From: DASTFY01 sp963769115
Lineage (GTDB): Bacteria > Actinomycetota > Acidimicrobiia > Acidimicrobiales > Ilumatobacteraceae
NCBI GenBank assembly: GCA_963769115.1
Contig: CAVYKN010000016.1
Coordinates: forward strand, 1-64,000
Direction: 5' to 3'
DNA length: 64,000 bases
Shown: positions 49,301-56,331 of the stretch, piece by piece
How the letters are laid out: each line of letters opens with the position of its first letter
How positions within the stretch are numbered: the first letter of the stretch is position 1
Program-made: the position numbers and the translations under genes
The notes under the pieces: model-generated
The model's input: only the letters and a program-made list of their open reading frames with translations
Databases searched by the model: none
What the model was told of the DNA's origin: nothing

Positions 49301-49824
49301 GGGCGTTCGAGGCCGAGCAACGCGCCGGGGGTGACGGGGCGTTCACCCGCACCGTGGCCCATCAGCTCCACCGGCTGATGGCCTACAAGGACGAGTACGA
49401 GGTGGCCCGCCTGCTGCTCGACGGTGGTGATCAGGTGGAGCGCACCTTCGGCGAGGTCGGACGTGACATCGAGAAGGTGTCGTGGAACCTCCACCCGCCG
49501 ATGCTGCGGGCCATGGGGCTCCAGCGGAAGCTGAAGCTGGGGCCGTGGGCCCGCCCGACGCTCGCCGGCCTGCGCTCGATGAAGCGGCTCCGCGGCACCA
49601 AGCTGGACCCGTTCGGCCGGGCCGAGGTGCGCCGCGTCGAGCGCCGGCTCGTCGACGAGTACGTCGAGCTGGTCGACGAGCTGCTGCCCACGCTGGCGTC
49701 CGCACCCGAGCGCGCCGCGCACGTGGCGGGGCTGGTCGACGTCGTACGCGGCTACGAAGGCGTGAAGCTGCGCAACGTCGAGACCTACCAGCAGGCTCTG
49801 GCCGAGGCCCGAGCGCAGATCTGA
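46384..49824 (+). CDS. Indolepyruvate ferredoxin oxidoreductase family protein (fused, 1146 aa)
   Basis: One long chain with the parts of IorA and IorB joined. The N-terminal pyruvate-oxidoreductase-like domain carries SGYQGSPLGGYDRE. Thiamine-diphosphate domain ~430-600 (FFCSGCPHNTGTLVPEGS, GIGCHGMVSFMGG). A cysteine-rich iron-sulfur region at ~640-680 (ERVCEGCGDCGVKSNC, CNLDVSCLKGDCPAF). C-terminal gamma-type domain from ~725 (MPGIGGTGVVTVSQML, DQTGLSQKAGPVVS). Such enzymes oxidatively decarboxylate aryl- or other 2-oxo acids to CoA thioesters using ferredoxin. Position between two aromatic-degradation blocks suggests it handles a 2-oxo acid from phenylalanine/tyrosine-like substrates or a ring-cleavage product. 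Complete. Confidence 0.93.
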   Translation: MTDTAARPSATPSFSLGDRYSTVSGEILATGVQALTRLPLDQMRADRRAGHNTAAFISGYQGSPLGGYDRELQSQRPLLDELGIVHRPAVNEELGATSVCGSQLSSTFASHRYDGVLGIWYGKSPGVDRAGDAIRHGNFAGTARLGGVLALAGDDPACKSSTLPSRSEVTLAALGLVVLYPGTVQDVLDLGLHGVALSRASGLWTAVKIVTSVADGSGTAVVDPERIRPVVPTLEVNGQAWTPTLTPHIMTPSLETEVLGPRMDMALAYIQENGLNRIVVDTPQPWLGIVAGGHACEQVLEALATLGLDADGLRDAGVRVLKLGALNPFDRAAVRRLAAGTTTLLVVEDKAPNVETLVRDALYGSADQPLVLGKRDADGQALIPLNGALTAEGLVEPLRRVLTMALPADRLAPPREVQRLQLSLSSQAVRTPFFCSGCPHNTGTLVPEGSLVGAGIGCHGMVSFMGGGSRGTITGMTQMGGEGSQWIGIAPFVDDPHLFQNVGDGTFFHSGQLAVQAAVAAGVDITFKLLYNAAVAMTGGQDATGLLPVPDVAGKLLHEGVKEIIITTDDPGKYRGVSVPKGAKVLHRDKIIEAQEHLRSVPGVTVLIHDQQCAAEKRRDRKRGRLPRPSFKLMIDERVCEGCGDCGVKSNCLSLQPIDTEFGRKTTIDQASCNLDVSCLKGDCPAFITVKLAKGGARRRRPGGDLDGADLPEPKRIVPAGATLRMPGIGGTGVVTVSQMLAAAAKMDGLDTHSVDQTGLSQKAGPVVSTVSIGEYEPGRIDVLIGFDLLASVTPANLAGLEAGSSVVVASTTITPTGRMVGRVATAELDPTPLVTELDARTRSELNTYVDASRLTTGLLGDAVTANVFLLGVAYQAGVVPVKASSIEAAIDLNGTAVELNLQAFRWGRLWVVDPERVERQAGLRAATPLTTAGLEEFAADAELQRMLAIRVAELTAYQDRAYADRYLAVVRRAFEAEQRAGGDGAFTRTVAHQLHRLMAYKDEYEVARLLLDGGDQVERTFGEVGRDIEKVSWNLHPPMLRAMGLQRKLKLGPWARPTLAGLRSMKRLRGTKLDPFGRAEVRRVERRLVDEYVELVDELLPTLASAPERAAHVAGLVDVVRGYEGVKLRNVETYQQALAEARAQI

Positions 49825-49828
49825 GGCG

Positions 49829-49857
49829 TTGACCGGGTCGAGAGGATCACGTAATCT
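49829..49857 (+). promoter_or_regulatory. Promoter of the ArsR-SRPBCC pair
   Basis: TTGACC (49829-49834), 17-base spacer, TAATCT (49852-49857). The predicted start falls on or next to ATG 49866, so the mRNA would be leaderless. The -10 overlaps the operator palindrome at 49854-49877, which gives a simple way for the ArsR protein to block its own transcription. Confidence 0.6.
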
Positions 49858-49877
49858 ACAACCGAATGGTTGTAGAT
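49854..49877. promoter_or_regulatory. ArsR-type operator palindrome
   Basis: Perfect 10-base inverted repeat ATCTACAACC-GAAT-GGTTGTAGAT. It covers the last half of the -10 hexamer and the start codon of the ArsR-family gene, the position expected for autorepression. AT-rich against the GC-rich background, so it stands out clearly. Confidence 0.75.
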
Positions 49878-50231
49878 AGTCCTGCCGCGCCCAGTGCCGA
49901 CGAAGGAGCCACCGACCTGGTCTTCCACGCCTTGGCCGATGCCACGCGGCGCGACATCGTGGCGCTCGCCGTGTCCGGGGAGCACTCGGTGTCGTCGCTG
50001 GCCCGGCGGTACCCGATGAGCTTCGCGGCCGTGCAGAAGCACGTGGCCGTGCTGGAGCGGGCGGGGCTCGTCATCAAGGAACGCCGCGGGCGAGAGCAGC
50101 TCGTCCGCACCGACATCAAGACCGTGCGCCGCGCCGCCCGCCTCCTCGAACAGCTCGAGGTCGTGTGGCGTGAGCGCCTGGACCGCTTCGGCGAAGTCCT
50201 CGCCGATCCGACGAGAGGAGACACCCCGTGA
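49866..50231 (+). CDS. ArsR-family winged-helix repressor
   Basis: 121 residues. Winged helix: DLVFHALADATRRDIVALAVSGEHSVSSLARRYPMSFAAVQKHVAVLERAGLV, with recognition helix MSFAAVQKHVAVLE and wing KERRGREQLVRTD. No CxC metal motif, so it belongs to the non-metal branch usually paired with SRPBCC proteins. ATG lies inside the 24-base operator, and the stop overlaps the next gene (GTGA). Likely represses itself and its partner until a small hydrophobic ligand or its partner releases it. Confidence 0.92.
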   Translation: MVVDSPAAPSADEGATDLVFHALADATRRDIVALAVSGEHSVSSLARRYPMSFAAVQKHVAVLERAGLVIKERRGREQLVRTDIKTVRRAARLLEQLEVVWRERLDRFGEVLADPTRGDTP

Positions 50232-50728
50232 CCGTGACCGACGTGCGCAAGGACCCCGCGACCCGGACGATGACGGTGTCCGCCGAGTTCGACGCCTCGA
50301 TCGAACGCGTCTGGGAGCTGTGGCAGAACCCGCGCCTGCTCGAGCGCTGGTGGGGCCCGCCGACCTACCCCGCCACCTTCGTCGAGCACGATCTGCGCCC
50401 CGGCGGTCGCACCAGCTACTACATGACCGGCCCGGAAGGCGACCGCTCGCGCGGGTGGTGGAAGGTGATCGCCGCCGAGGCGCCGAGCCGCATCGAGTTC
50501 GAGGACGGCTTCGCCGGCGAGGATGGCGAGCCCAACCCGGAGATGCCGGTCATGCGCATGCAGGTCGACCTCAGCGAACGATCCGGTGGTGGCACCCAGA
50601 TGGCCATCGTCACGACGTTCCCCTCGACCGAGGCCATGGAGCAGCTGCTGACGATGGGCATGGAGGAAGGCCTGACGGCCGCCATGGGCCAGATGGACGA
50701 CCTGCTGAGCGCCGACGCGTCGGCCTGA
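50228..50728 (+). CDS. SRPBCC / AHSA1-like ligand-binding protein
   Basis: 166 residues from GTG 50228. START/Bet v1-like fold: VSAEFDASIERVWELWQNPRLLERWWGPPTYPATF (N-terminal strand and helix typical of AHSA1 proteins), GGWWKV-like segment RSRGWWKVIAAEAPSRIEFEDGF, C-terminal long helix TEAMEQLLTMGMEEGLTAAMGQM. Its cavity probably holds a small hydrophobic compound. Co-transcribed with the ArsR repressor. Convergent with the P450 gene at 50750. Confidence 0.9.
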   Translation: MTVTDVRKDPATRTMTVSAEFDASIERVWELWQNPRLLERWWGPPTYPATFVEHDLRPGGRTSYYMTGPEGDRSRGWWKVIAAEAPSRIEFEDGFAGEDGEPNPEMPVMRMQVDLSERSGGGTQMAIVTTFPSTEAMEQLLTMGMEEGLTAAMGQMDDLLSADASA

Positions 50729-50749
50729 ACAACTGAGCGGCTGAGCTGC

Positions 50750-52030
50750 TCAGTCCCAGTCGAGCCAGAGCTGCTCGGGCCCCCGGAAGGTGATGTTCGG
50801 GAAGACCCTGAAGTCCTGGTCCTCGGCCAGGCGCAACGACGGCGCCATGTGGATGAGCGTGTCGAGCACGATCCGGGCCTCGTGGCGGGCCGTGCCCGCG
50901 CCCAGGCAGAAGTGGATGCCCTTGCCGAAGCTGATGTGATGGCGGGCGTTGGCGCGGTGGATGTCGAACCGGTCGGGCTCGTCGAAGCGCCGGGGGTCGT
51001 GGTTGGCGGCGGCGAAGAGCAGGAGCACCTTGGCACCTTCGGGGATCTCGACCCCGCCGACGACCGTCGGCTTCTTGGTGATCCGGCGCCAGGAGATCTG
51101 GCTCGAGTCGTAGCGCAGCGTCTCCTCCACCGCGGCCGTCACCAGCGCCGGGTCGGCACAGACCTCCTCCCACTGCTCCCGATGGGCCAAGAGCTGGCGG
51201 ACCGTGTTGCACAGCAGGTTCGTCACCGCCTCGTGGCCCGCGAACGACAGCCCGTAGACGACGCTCTTCACCTCGTCCAGCGTGAGCTGGTCCGGATCGT
51301 CGAGGTGGGCGCGGAGCAGGTCGCTGGCGAAGTCGTCCCCGAGGTCGTGCAGCTTGGCGTCGGTGAACTCCTGGCAGTAGTGCCAGTAGGCGACCATGTT
51401 CTCGGCGATGGCCACCTGCTCGGCCTCGGTGGCCCGGCCCCACTGGAACAGCTTGCGGTTGCCGCACCAGCGCTTGAGCTGCTCGGCGTCCTCGTCGGGG
51501 AAGCCGATGTGGCGGAACACGGTGTAGGCGGGCAGCGGGAAGGCCAGAGCGTGGACGAACTCGGCCGGCCGCTCGCCGGCCAGCATCTCGCCCACCAGGC
51601 GCTCGGCGTTGGCACGGATGAACGGCTCCAGCATCGCCATGCGCCGGTTGGAGAACCCCTTGGTCGTGTGGACCCGGATGCGCCCGTGGTCCGGGGGCTC
51701 GTTGTTGGACATCACGGGCAGCGGGTGGAACCCCTCGGACAGCACACCCCGGGCGGCGTCGCACACCGGGAACACCGGGTCCTGGACGATGCGGCCGGAG
51801 AAGGTCTCGTGGTCGCTGAACACCGCCTCGACGTCTTCCATGCGCGACACGACCCACATGTCGAGCGAGGGGGCGTAGAAGACCGGCGTGGCCTCGCGCA
51901 CTCGGTCGGCGACGGCGTAGGGATCGGCCAGGTACGCGGGTGCGAGCGGGTCGAAGTCGTGATCGATCGGGCAGCCGGACGTCGGCGCGGCAGCCGGCGC
52001 CGGCGCGACGGGCGCGGCGCCGTCAGGCAT
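50750..52030 (-). CDS. Cytochrome P450 in the homoprotocatechuate block
   Basis: 426 residues. Haem loop HISFGKGIHFCLGAGTARHEARI, K-helix EETLRYDSSQISWRRITKKPT (ExxR), I-helix YGLSFAGHEAVTNLL. In the I-helix the usual threonine after the acid is alanine (AGHEA), which could change oxygen activation. ATG 52030 overlaps the hpaD stop by eight bases (ATGCCTGA), so it is the last gene of the dapA-like/marR/hpaD/P450 operon. It may hydroxylate 4-hydroxyphenylacetate (or demethylate an analogue) to feed the HpaD ring-cleavage step; the ferredoxin at 55987 is a possible electron donor. Role is inferred. Confidence 0.9.
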   Translation of the reverse strand: MPDGAAPVAPAPAAAPTSGCPIDHDFDPLAPAYLADPYAVADRVREATPVFYAPSLDMWVVSRMEDVEAVFSDHETFSGRIVQDPVFPVCDAARGVLSEGFHPLPVMSNNEPPDHGRIRVHTTKGFSNRRMAMLEPFIRANAERLVGEMLAGERPAEFVHALAFPLPAYTVFRHIGFPDEDAEQLKRWCGNRKLFQWGRATEAEQVAIAENMVAYWHYCQEFTDAKLHDLGDDFASDLLRAHLDDPDQLTLDEVKSVVYGLSFAGHEAVTNLLCNTVRQLLAHREQWEEVCADPALVTAAVEETLRYDSSQISWRRITKKPTVVGGVEIPEGAKVLLLFAAANHDPRRFDEPDRFDIHRANARHHISFGKGIHFCLGAGTARHEARIVLDTLIHMAPSLRLAEDQDFRVFPNITFRGPEQLWLDWD

Positions 52031-53099
52031 CCGCCGCCTCGTGCACCGTCTGTTCCACGGCGTCATGCACCGTGGTACCGAAGCCGTCGGCGCCCACGGT
52101 GACGGTCCGCTCGGTGGGCTCCTGGTCGATGACGGGCACGGGCCGGCCGTCGAGGTCGAGCATCGGGGCCGAGCCCAGGTACCAGCCGGGCACGACGGGA
52201 TTGGCCCAGAAGTCCCGGCGGCGCTCGTCGCGGACGTTCCAGCGCAGCGGCTCGTGGCCGGGGTCGCCGGTGAAGTAGTCCGACGTGTAGATCTCGACGC
52301 GGTGGCCGTCCGGGTCACGGAGGTAGACGTAGAACGCGTTGGACACGCCGTGACGGCCGGGGCCCCGCTCGATGTGGTGGGCCAGGTCGAGGGCGCCGAT
52401 GGTGTCGCACAGCCCGAGGATGTGGTGGGACTCGGGCACTGCGAACCCGAGGTGGTGGAGCATCGGCCCCGCGCCGAGCGTGAAGGCGACGTCGTGGACT
52501 GTCTGCTTGCGGAACATCCACGCCGCGTACAGCGTGCCGTCGGCGTCCTCGATGGTCTCCGACAGACCGAAGCCGAGACCCGTGTAGTACTCGTAGGCGG
52601 CGGGGACGTCGGGCACGGCGATGTTGACGTGGTCGATCCGCGAGATGCTGGCGCCCCGGCGGAGGTCGTAGCGCTGGACCAGCCGCTCCACCTTGTCCAT
52701 CTCGTGCACGAGCTCGATGGTGAAGCCGAGCGGATCGCGGACACGCACGGCCTCGCCGAGCCCGCGGGTCGTGCCGGCGGGGATGCGCCTGGTGGGGCAA
52801 CCCAGGGCGCCGTACCACTGCTCGGCCCGGTCGAGGTCCTCGGGCGTCCGCACCCGGAAGCCGATGCGCCCGCAGGCGGTCTCGGAGCCGGTCCGCAGGA
52901 TGAGGCTGTGGTGGACGAACTCCTCGTAGCCGCGCAGGTAGAGCGCGTCGGGCTCCTCGGCCGACACCACGAACCCGAGCAGATCCACCCAGAACTCCCG
53001 GGCCCGGGCCAGGTCGGTGACGATCAGCTCGGCGTACGCCGACCGGACGATGTCCGGCGGGCCGCCACCGGCGCCGTTTCGCTCGCTGCGCTCGCTCAT
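52023..53099 (-). CDS. hpaD: 3,4-dihydroxyphenylacetate (homoprotocatechuate) 2,3-dioxygenase
   Basis: 358 residues, very like the Gram-positive homoprotocatechuate dioxygenases of the VOC type. PDIVRSAYAELIVTDLARAREF at the N-terminus, VERLVQRYDLRRG, metal ligands in RIDHVNIAVPDVP, MLHHLGFAVPESHHI and GHRVEIYTSDYFTGDP, then RRDFWANPVVPGWY and VTVGADGFGTT at the C-terminus. Cleaves the ring next to the hydroxyls to give 5-carboxymethyl-2-hydroxymuconate semialdehyde. Starts inside the MarR stop (4-base overlap). HpaE, HpaF and HpaH are not in the window. Confidence 0.92.
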   Translation of the reverse strand: MSERSERNGAGGGPPDIVRSAYAELIVTDLARAREFWVDLLGFVVSAEEPDALYLRGYEEFVHHSLILRTGSETACGRIGFRVRTPEDLDRAEQWYGALGCPTRRIPAGTTRGLGEAVRVRDPLGFTIELVHEMDKVERLVQRYDLRRGASISRIDHVNIAVPDVPAAYEYYTGLGFGLSETIEDADGTLYAAWMFRKQTVHDVAFTLGAGPMLHHLGFAVPESHHILGLCDTIGALDLAHHIERGPGRHGVSNAFYVYLRDPDGHRVEIYTSDYFTGDPGHEPLRWNVRDERRRDFWANPVVPGWYLGSAPMLDLDGRPVPVIDQEPTERTVTVGADGFGTTVHDAVEQTVHEAADA

Positions 53100-53566
53100 G
53101 CGCTCACCCTCCTCGGTTCAAGGCTGGCCATCAGCGCCTCCAGCATGCCGTGAAGCTCGGCCAGCTGCTCCCCCCCGAAGGCCGCTTCGATGGCCCGGTA
53201 CCGAGCCTCCGACCGCGGCGCGATCTTCCGCACCAGCCGGTGCCCGGCCACGGTCATGGTCAGGCGGGCGAGGCGCAGGTCGCGCGCCTCCGGCCGGCGG
53301 TCGACGAGGCCACGCTCCTCCAAACGGCCGACGATGCGGGAGAGGCTGGGCTTGAGCAGCGCGGCGCGCTCGGCCAGCTCGCCGGCCGTGATGCCCGGGT
53401 GCTCGGTCAGCACCCTGAGCACCCGCCACTGCTGCTCGGTGAGGCCGTGCGCCTCGAGGTCGGGGCGGAACCCGGCCATCACCGCCTCCCGCGCCTTCAG
53501 CAGCGCCATCGGGAGCGAGTGGGCGAAGTCCCGCATGGGGAGGCTGGGCGTCGGGATGGCCGTCAC
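53096..53566 (-). CDS. MarR-family regulator, HpaR-like
   Basis: 156 residues from GTG 53566, overlapping the aldolase stop (GTGA). MarR winged helix: GLTEQQWRVLRVLTEHPGITAGELAERAALLKPSLSRIVGRLEERGLVDRR, followed by the wing LARLTMTVAGHRLV. HpaR-type repressors of homoprotocatechuate pathways share the MRDFAHSLPMALLKAREAVM-like start. The palindrome TTAACGCGTTAA in the divergent promoter region (54485-54496) is its likely operator. Confidence 0.9.
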   Translation of the reverse strand: MTAIPTPSLPMRDFAHSLPMALLKAREAVMAGFRPDLEAHGLTEQQWRVLRVLTEHPGITAGELAERAALLKPSLSRIVGRLEERGLVDRRPEARDLRLARLTMTVAGHRLVRKIAPRSEARYRAIEAAFGGEQLAELHGMLEALMASLEPRRVSA

Positions 53567-54471
53567 GGTCCCAACAAGCCCGCCCGCTCGAGCACACCGT
53601 CCAGCCGGGCCGCCACCTCGGGCGAGGCGGGCACCATCGGCAGGCGATGCTCGTTGTCGGCCAGCAGACCGAGCCGCTTCATCATGTACTTCACGGGGAT
53701 GGGGTTCGTGTCGAAGAACACGGCTTCGTTCAGCTCGTACAGGCTCTCGTGCAGCTTGCGCGCACGGTGCAGGTCGCCGTCGCGCACCGCCTCGCAGATC
53801 TCGACCAGCCGCGCCGGCGCCACGTTGCCGACGGCGTTCATCAGCCCGCAGGCACCCACCGCCATCATGGGGAAGCTCAACTCCTCCAGCCCCACGAAGA
53901 CCTTGAAGTCGGGGCCGAGCCGCGCCAGCGCGGCCGACACGAAGCCGAGGTCGTTGACGGCGTGCTTCATCCCCACGAACGTCGGCGAGACATCGCGCAG
54001 CTCGACCAACGTGTCCACGGTGACGCCCACGGCCGCCCGACCAGGGATGTGGTACACCATCCACGGCGTCTCCAGGCCGTCCACCACCTGCTGGTAGTAG
54101 GCGACGATCCCGCGTTGCGGCGGCCGGACGTAGTACGGCGTGACCACGAGGAGCGCGGCGACCCCGGCCTGCGCCGCGTGCACGGTCAGCTCCCGCGACT
54201 CGGCCAGCGACTGCGAGCCCGTGGCCGCCACCACCGGCACCCGGCCGCCGGCCGCTTCCACGGCGACGTCGACGAGGAGGTTGCGCTCCTCGACCGTGAG
54301 CAACGAGGGCTCGGCGGTCGTCCCGTTGACGAGGATGCCGTGGGAGCCGGCCGCCACCTGCGCCTCGACCAGCGCGGCGTAGGCCTCGTCGTCGACGCGC
54401 CCGTCACGGAACGGGGTGACGAGGGGCGGGACGGATCCCCAGAGCTGGTCGACCTTTGACGCCGCGCTCAC
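53563..54471 (-). CDS. DapA/DHDPS-superfamily aldolase of the homoprotocatechuate block
   Basis: 302 residues. TIM-barrel lyase of the dihydrodipicolinate synthase/N-acetylneuraminate lyase family: PPLVTPFRDGRVDDEAY, GTTAEPSLLTVEER, VTPYYVRPPQRGI, YHIPGRAAVGV (catalytic Tyr) and FVGMKHAVND with the Schiff-base lysine. In a homoprotocatechuate operon it probably cleaves the late 2-oxo-hept-3-ene-dioate-derived hydroxy acid to pyruvate plus a semialdehyde, the job of HpaI in enterobacteria, rather than serving lysine synthesis. GTG 54471 sits where a leaderless transcript from the promoter at 54478-54506 would begin. Confidence 0.85.
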   Translation of the reverse strand: MSAASKVDQLWGSVPPLVTPFRDGRVDDEAYAALVEAQVAAGSHGILVNGTTAEPSLLTVEERNLLVDVAVEAAGGRVPVVAATGSQSLAESRELTVHAAQAGVAALLVVTPYYVRPPQRGIVAYYQQVVDGLETPWMVYHIPGRAAVGVTVDTLVELRDVSPTFVGMKHAVNDLGFVSAALARLGPDFKVFVGLEELSFPMMAVGACGLMNAVGNVAPARLVEICEAVRDGDLHRARKLHESLYELNEAVFFDTNPIPVKYMMKRLGLLADNEHRLPMVPASPEVAARLDGVLERAGLLGP

Positions 54472-54477
54472 GGCCTG

Positions 54478-54506
54478 AGACTATTTAACGCGTTAACTTG
54501 ATGCAA
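54478..54506 (-). promoter_or_regulatory. Promoter of the aldolase-marR-hpaD-P450 operon (leaderless)
   Basis: On the minus strand: TTGCAT (54506-54501), 17-base spacer, TAGTCT (54483-54478), then six bases to GTG 54471. The spacer contains the palindrome TTAACGCGTTAA, so a bound MarR dimer would block RNA polymerase directly. Confidence 0.55.
54485..54496. promoter_or_regulatory. MarR-type operator palindrome
   Basis: Perfect 12-base palindrome TTAACGCGTTAA between the divergent aldolase and FAH-RraA genes, inside the -35/-10 spacer of the leftward promoter. AT-rich against a GC-rich background. The MarR gene of the same operon is the obvious binder. Confidence 0.7.
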
Positions 54507-54519
54507 GGGGCTCAGCCGG

Positions 54520-55963
54520 ATGCCGCCATCTTCCCCAACTCCCGCACCTCCCCCGCCGACGAAGATCGTCGCCGTCCACGTCAACTACCGCAGCCGGGCC
54601 GCCGAGCGGGGGGCGACGCCGTCCTATCCCTCGTACTTCCTCAAGCCTCCGTCGACCATCAGCGGTGACGGCGCGACGGTCGAGCGCCCGCAGGGCTGCG
54701 AGCTGCTGGGCTTCGAGGGCGAGATCGCGGTGATCATCGGCCGCACCGCCCGGCGGGTGGATGCCGGCGACGCCTGGTCCTTCGTCTCCCACGTGGCCGC
54801 CGCCAACGACATGGGCGTGTACGACCTGCGCTACGCCGACCGGGGGTCGAACGTCCACTCGAAGGGGTGGGACGGCTGCACGCCGCTCGGGCCGCCGGCC
54901 GAGGCCGCGGGGCTGGATCCCACGACGCTCCGCATCGTCACCCGGGTGAACGGGACCGTCGTCCAGGAGGGCCGGACCGACGAGCTGCTCTTCCCGCTCC
55001 CCGCCCTGGTGGCCGACGTGTCCAGCACGATGACGCTCGAACCCGGCGACATCATCCTCACCGGCACCCCGGCCGGCTCGCGGCCGATCGACCCCGGTGA
55101 CGTGGTCGAGGTCGAGCTGAGCGGACCGGCGGGCGTGCTCTCCTCGGTGCGCACGACGATCGGCACGTCGGACGAGCCCTCGTCGGCCATCGGCCCGCCG
55201 CCCCGGGTGACCCCGTCCGATCGAGCGGCGGCCCTGGGCGCCACGGCGCCCCGACCGATCGAGCTGACCGACGAGCTGCGCCTGGCCTTGAACAGCGTGT
55301 CGACAGCCACGCTGACCAGCCAGCTCCAGCGACGGGGCATCCGCTCGACGTACTTCACGGGGCTGCGGCCTCTGCAGCCCGGGCACCGGCTCCTCGGGTA
55401 CGCGTACACCCTGCGCTACGTCCCCCAGCGCGAGGATCTGCTCGATCGCCTGCAGGCGGGGTTGAACGCCCAGAAGCGGGCCGTGGAGTCGATCGGCCCC
55501 GACGAGGTGCTCGTCATCGAGGCGCGCGAGGCGGACGGAGCCGGCACGATCGGGGACATCCTCGCCATGCGGGCCTTCCAGCGGGGAGCGGCCGGCGTGA
55601 TCACCGACGGTTGCGTGCGTGACTCGCCCTCCGTGGCCCGCATGGAGTGGCCCGTGTACGCCCGTGCGCCGCATGCCGCCACGCTCGGGCGACTGCACCT
55701 CCCGCTCGACACCAACATCCCGATCGCCTGCGCCGGGGTGCTGGTCATGCCCGGCGACCTGGTGGTGGGCGACGATGAAGGCGCGATGGTGCTGCCCGCC
55801 GCAGCTCGCGGAGGAGGTGGCCCGGGACGCCGTCGTCCAAGAGGAGCAGGAGGCGTTCGCGCTCGAGCGGGTCACGGCCGGGGAGAGCATCGTCGGGCTG
55901 TACCCCTTGGCCGACTCCCGGCGACCCGACTTCGAAGCCTGGCGGTCGGCCCGCCGCTCGTAG
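54520..55963 (+). CDS. Fusion of fumarylacetoacetate-hydrolase-type isomerase/decarboxylase and RraA-like lyase (frameshifted)
   Basis: About 480 residues. Residues ~15-225 are an FAH domain: VAVHVNYRSRAAERG, FLKPPSTISGDG, LGFEGEIAVIIGR (metal acidic residues), GWDGCTPLGPP, DIILTGTPAGSRPIDPGD. This is the HpaG-type decarboxylase/isomerase fold. Residues ~245-480 are RraA-like: LTSQLQRRGI, GDILAMRAFQRGAAGVITDGCVRDSPSV with the conserved G...RG..TDG..RD of metal-dependent RraA aldolases/decarboxylases, and VMPGDLVVGDDEGAMVLP. Near 55800 the frame changes and the end reads PPQLAEEVARDAVVQEEQEAFALERV. AAGGGG precedes ATG 54520. It may perform the decarboxylation and aldol-type steps after HpaD cleavage. 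Confidence 0.85.
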
Positions 55964-55986
55964 AGCCGCCGTCGTAGCCTGCGGGC

Positions 55987-56331
55987 GTGCTGCGCCCTCG
56001 TCTCGAGTGCACGACGGTGACCGTCTCGATCGACGGCACCGACCACACGGTCGAGGTGTGGTCGGACGAGACGGCGCTGCGCGCGCTCCAAGGACTGCTC
56101 GGTCGGCCCCGCATCCCGAGCCGCTGCGAGCAGGGGCTGTGCGGGACGTGCGAGTGCGTCGTGGACGGTCAGCCGGCGCGGCTGTGCCTGCTGCCCGCGC
56201 CCCGGCTCGACGGGCTCGTCATCGAGACCCCGTCCGGCTGGCACGAGCCCCCATCGCCGTCGACACCTCCGCCGCCGTCGCCACCACCAGACGGACGAAG
56301 CGGTCCAGGTCGTTGGGCGGCATCCGCATGA
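55987..56331 (+). CDS. [2Fe-2S] plant-type ferredoxin
   Basis: 114 residues from GTG 55987. VTVSIDGTDHTVEVWSDETALRAL is the beta-grasp start. The cluster motif is CEQGLCGTCECVVDGQPARLC (C-x4-C-x2-C, then the distant C). The ferredoxin fold ends near residue 85; the last ~30 residues are proline-rich and run antisense into the IclR gene, so the real end may be earlier or blurred by a sequence error. Follows the FAH-RraA gene by ~20 bases and could carry electrons to the P450 at 50750 or to an oxygenase outside the window. Confidence 0.82.
   Translation: MLRPRLECTTVTVSIDGTDHTVEVWSDETALRALQGLLGRPRIPSRCEQGLCGTCECVVDGQPARLCLLPAPRLDGLVIETPSGWHEPPSPSTPPPPSPPPDGRSGPGRWAASA

Noticed and set aside
46027..49722. 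1231-codon open frame on the minus strand
   Set aside because: It is fully antisense to the well-supported indolepyruvate oxidoreductase gene, is low-complexity His/Arg/Gly and shows no domain; GC-rich third positions create such shadows.
53563..54471. dapA as a lysine-biosynthesis gene
   Set aside because: It is coupled to marR and hpaD, with no other lysine gene nearby; a catabolic aldolase role is more likely.
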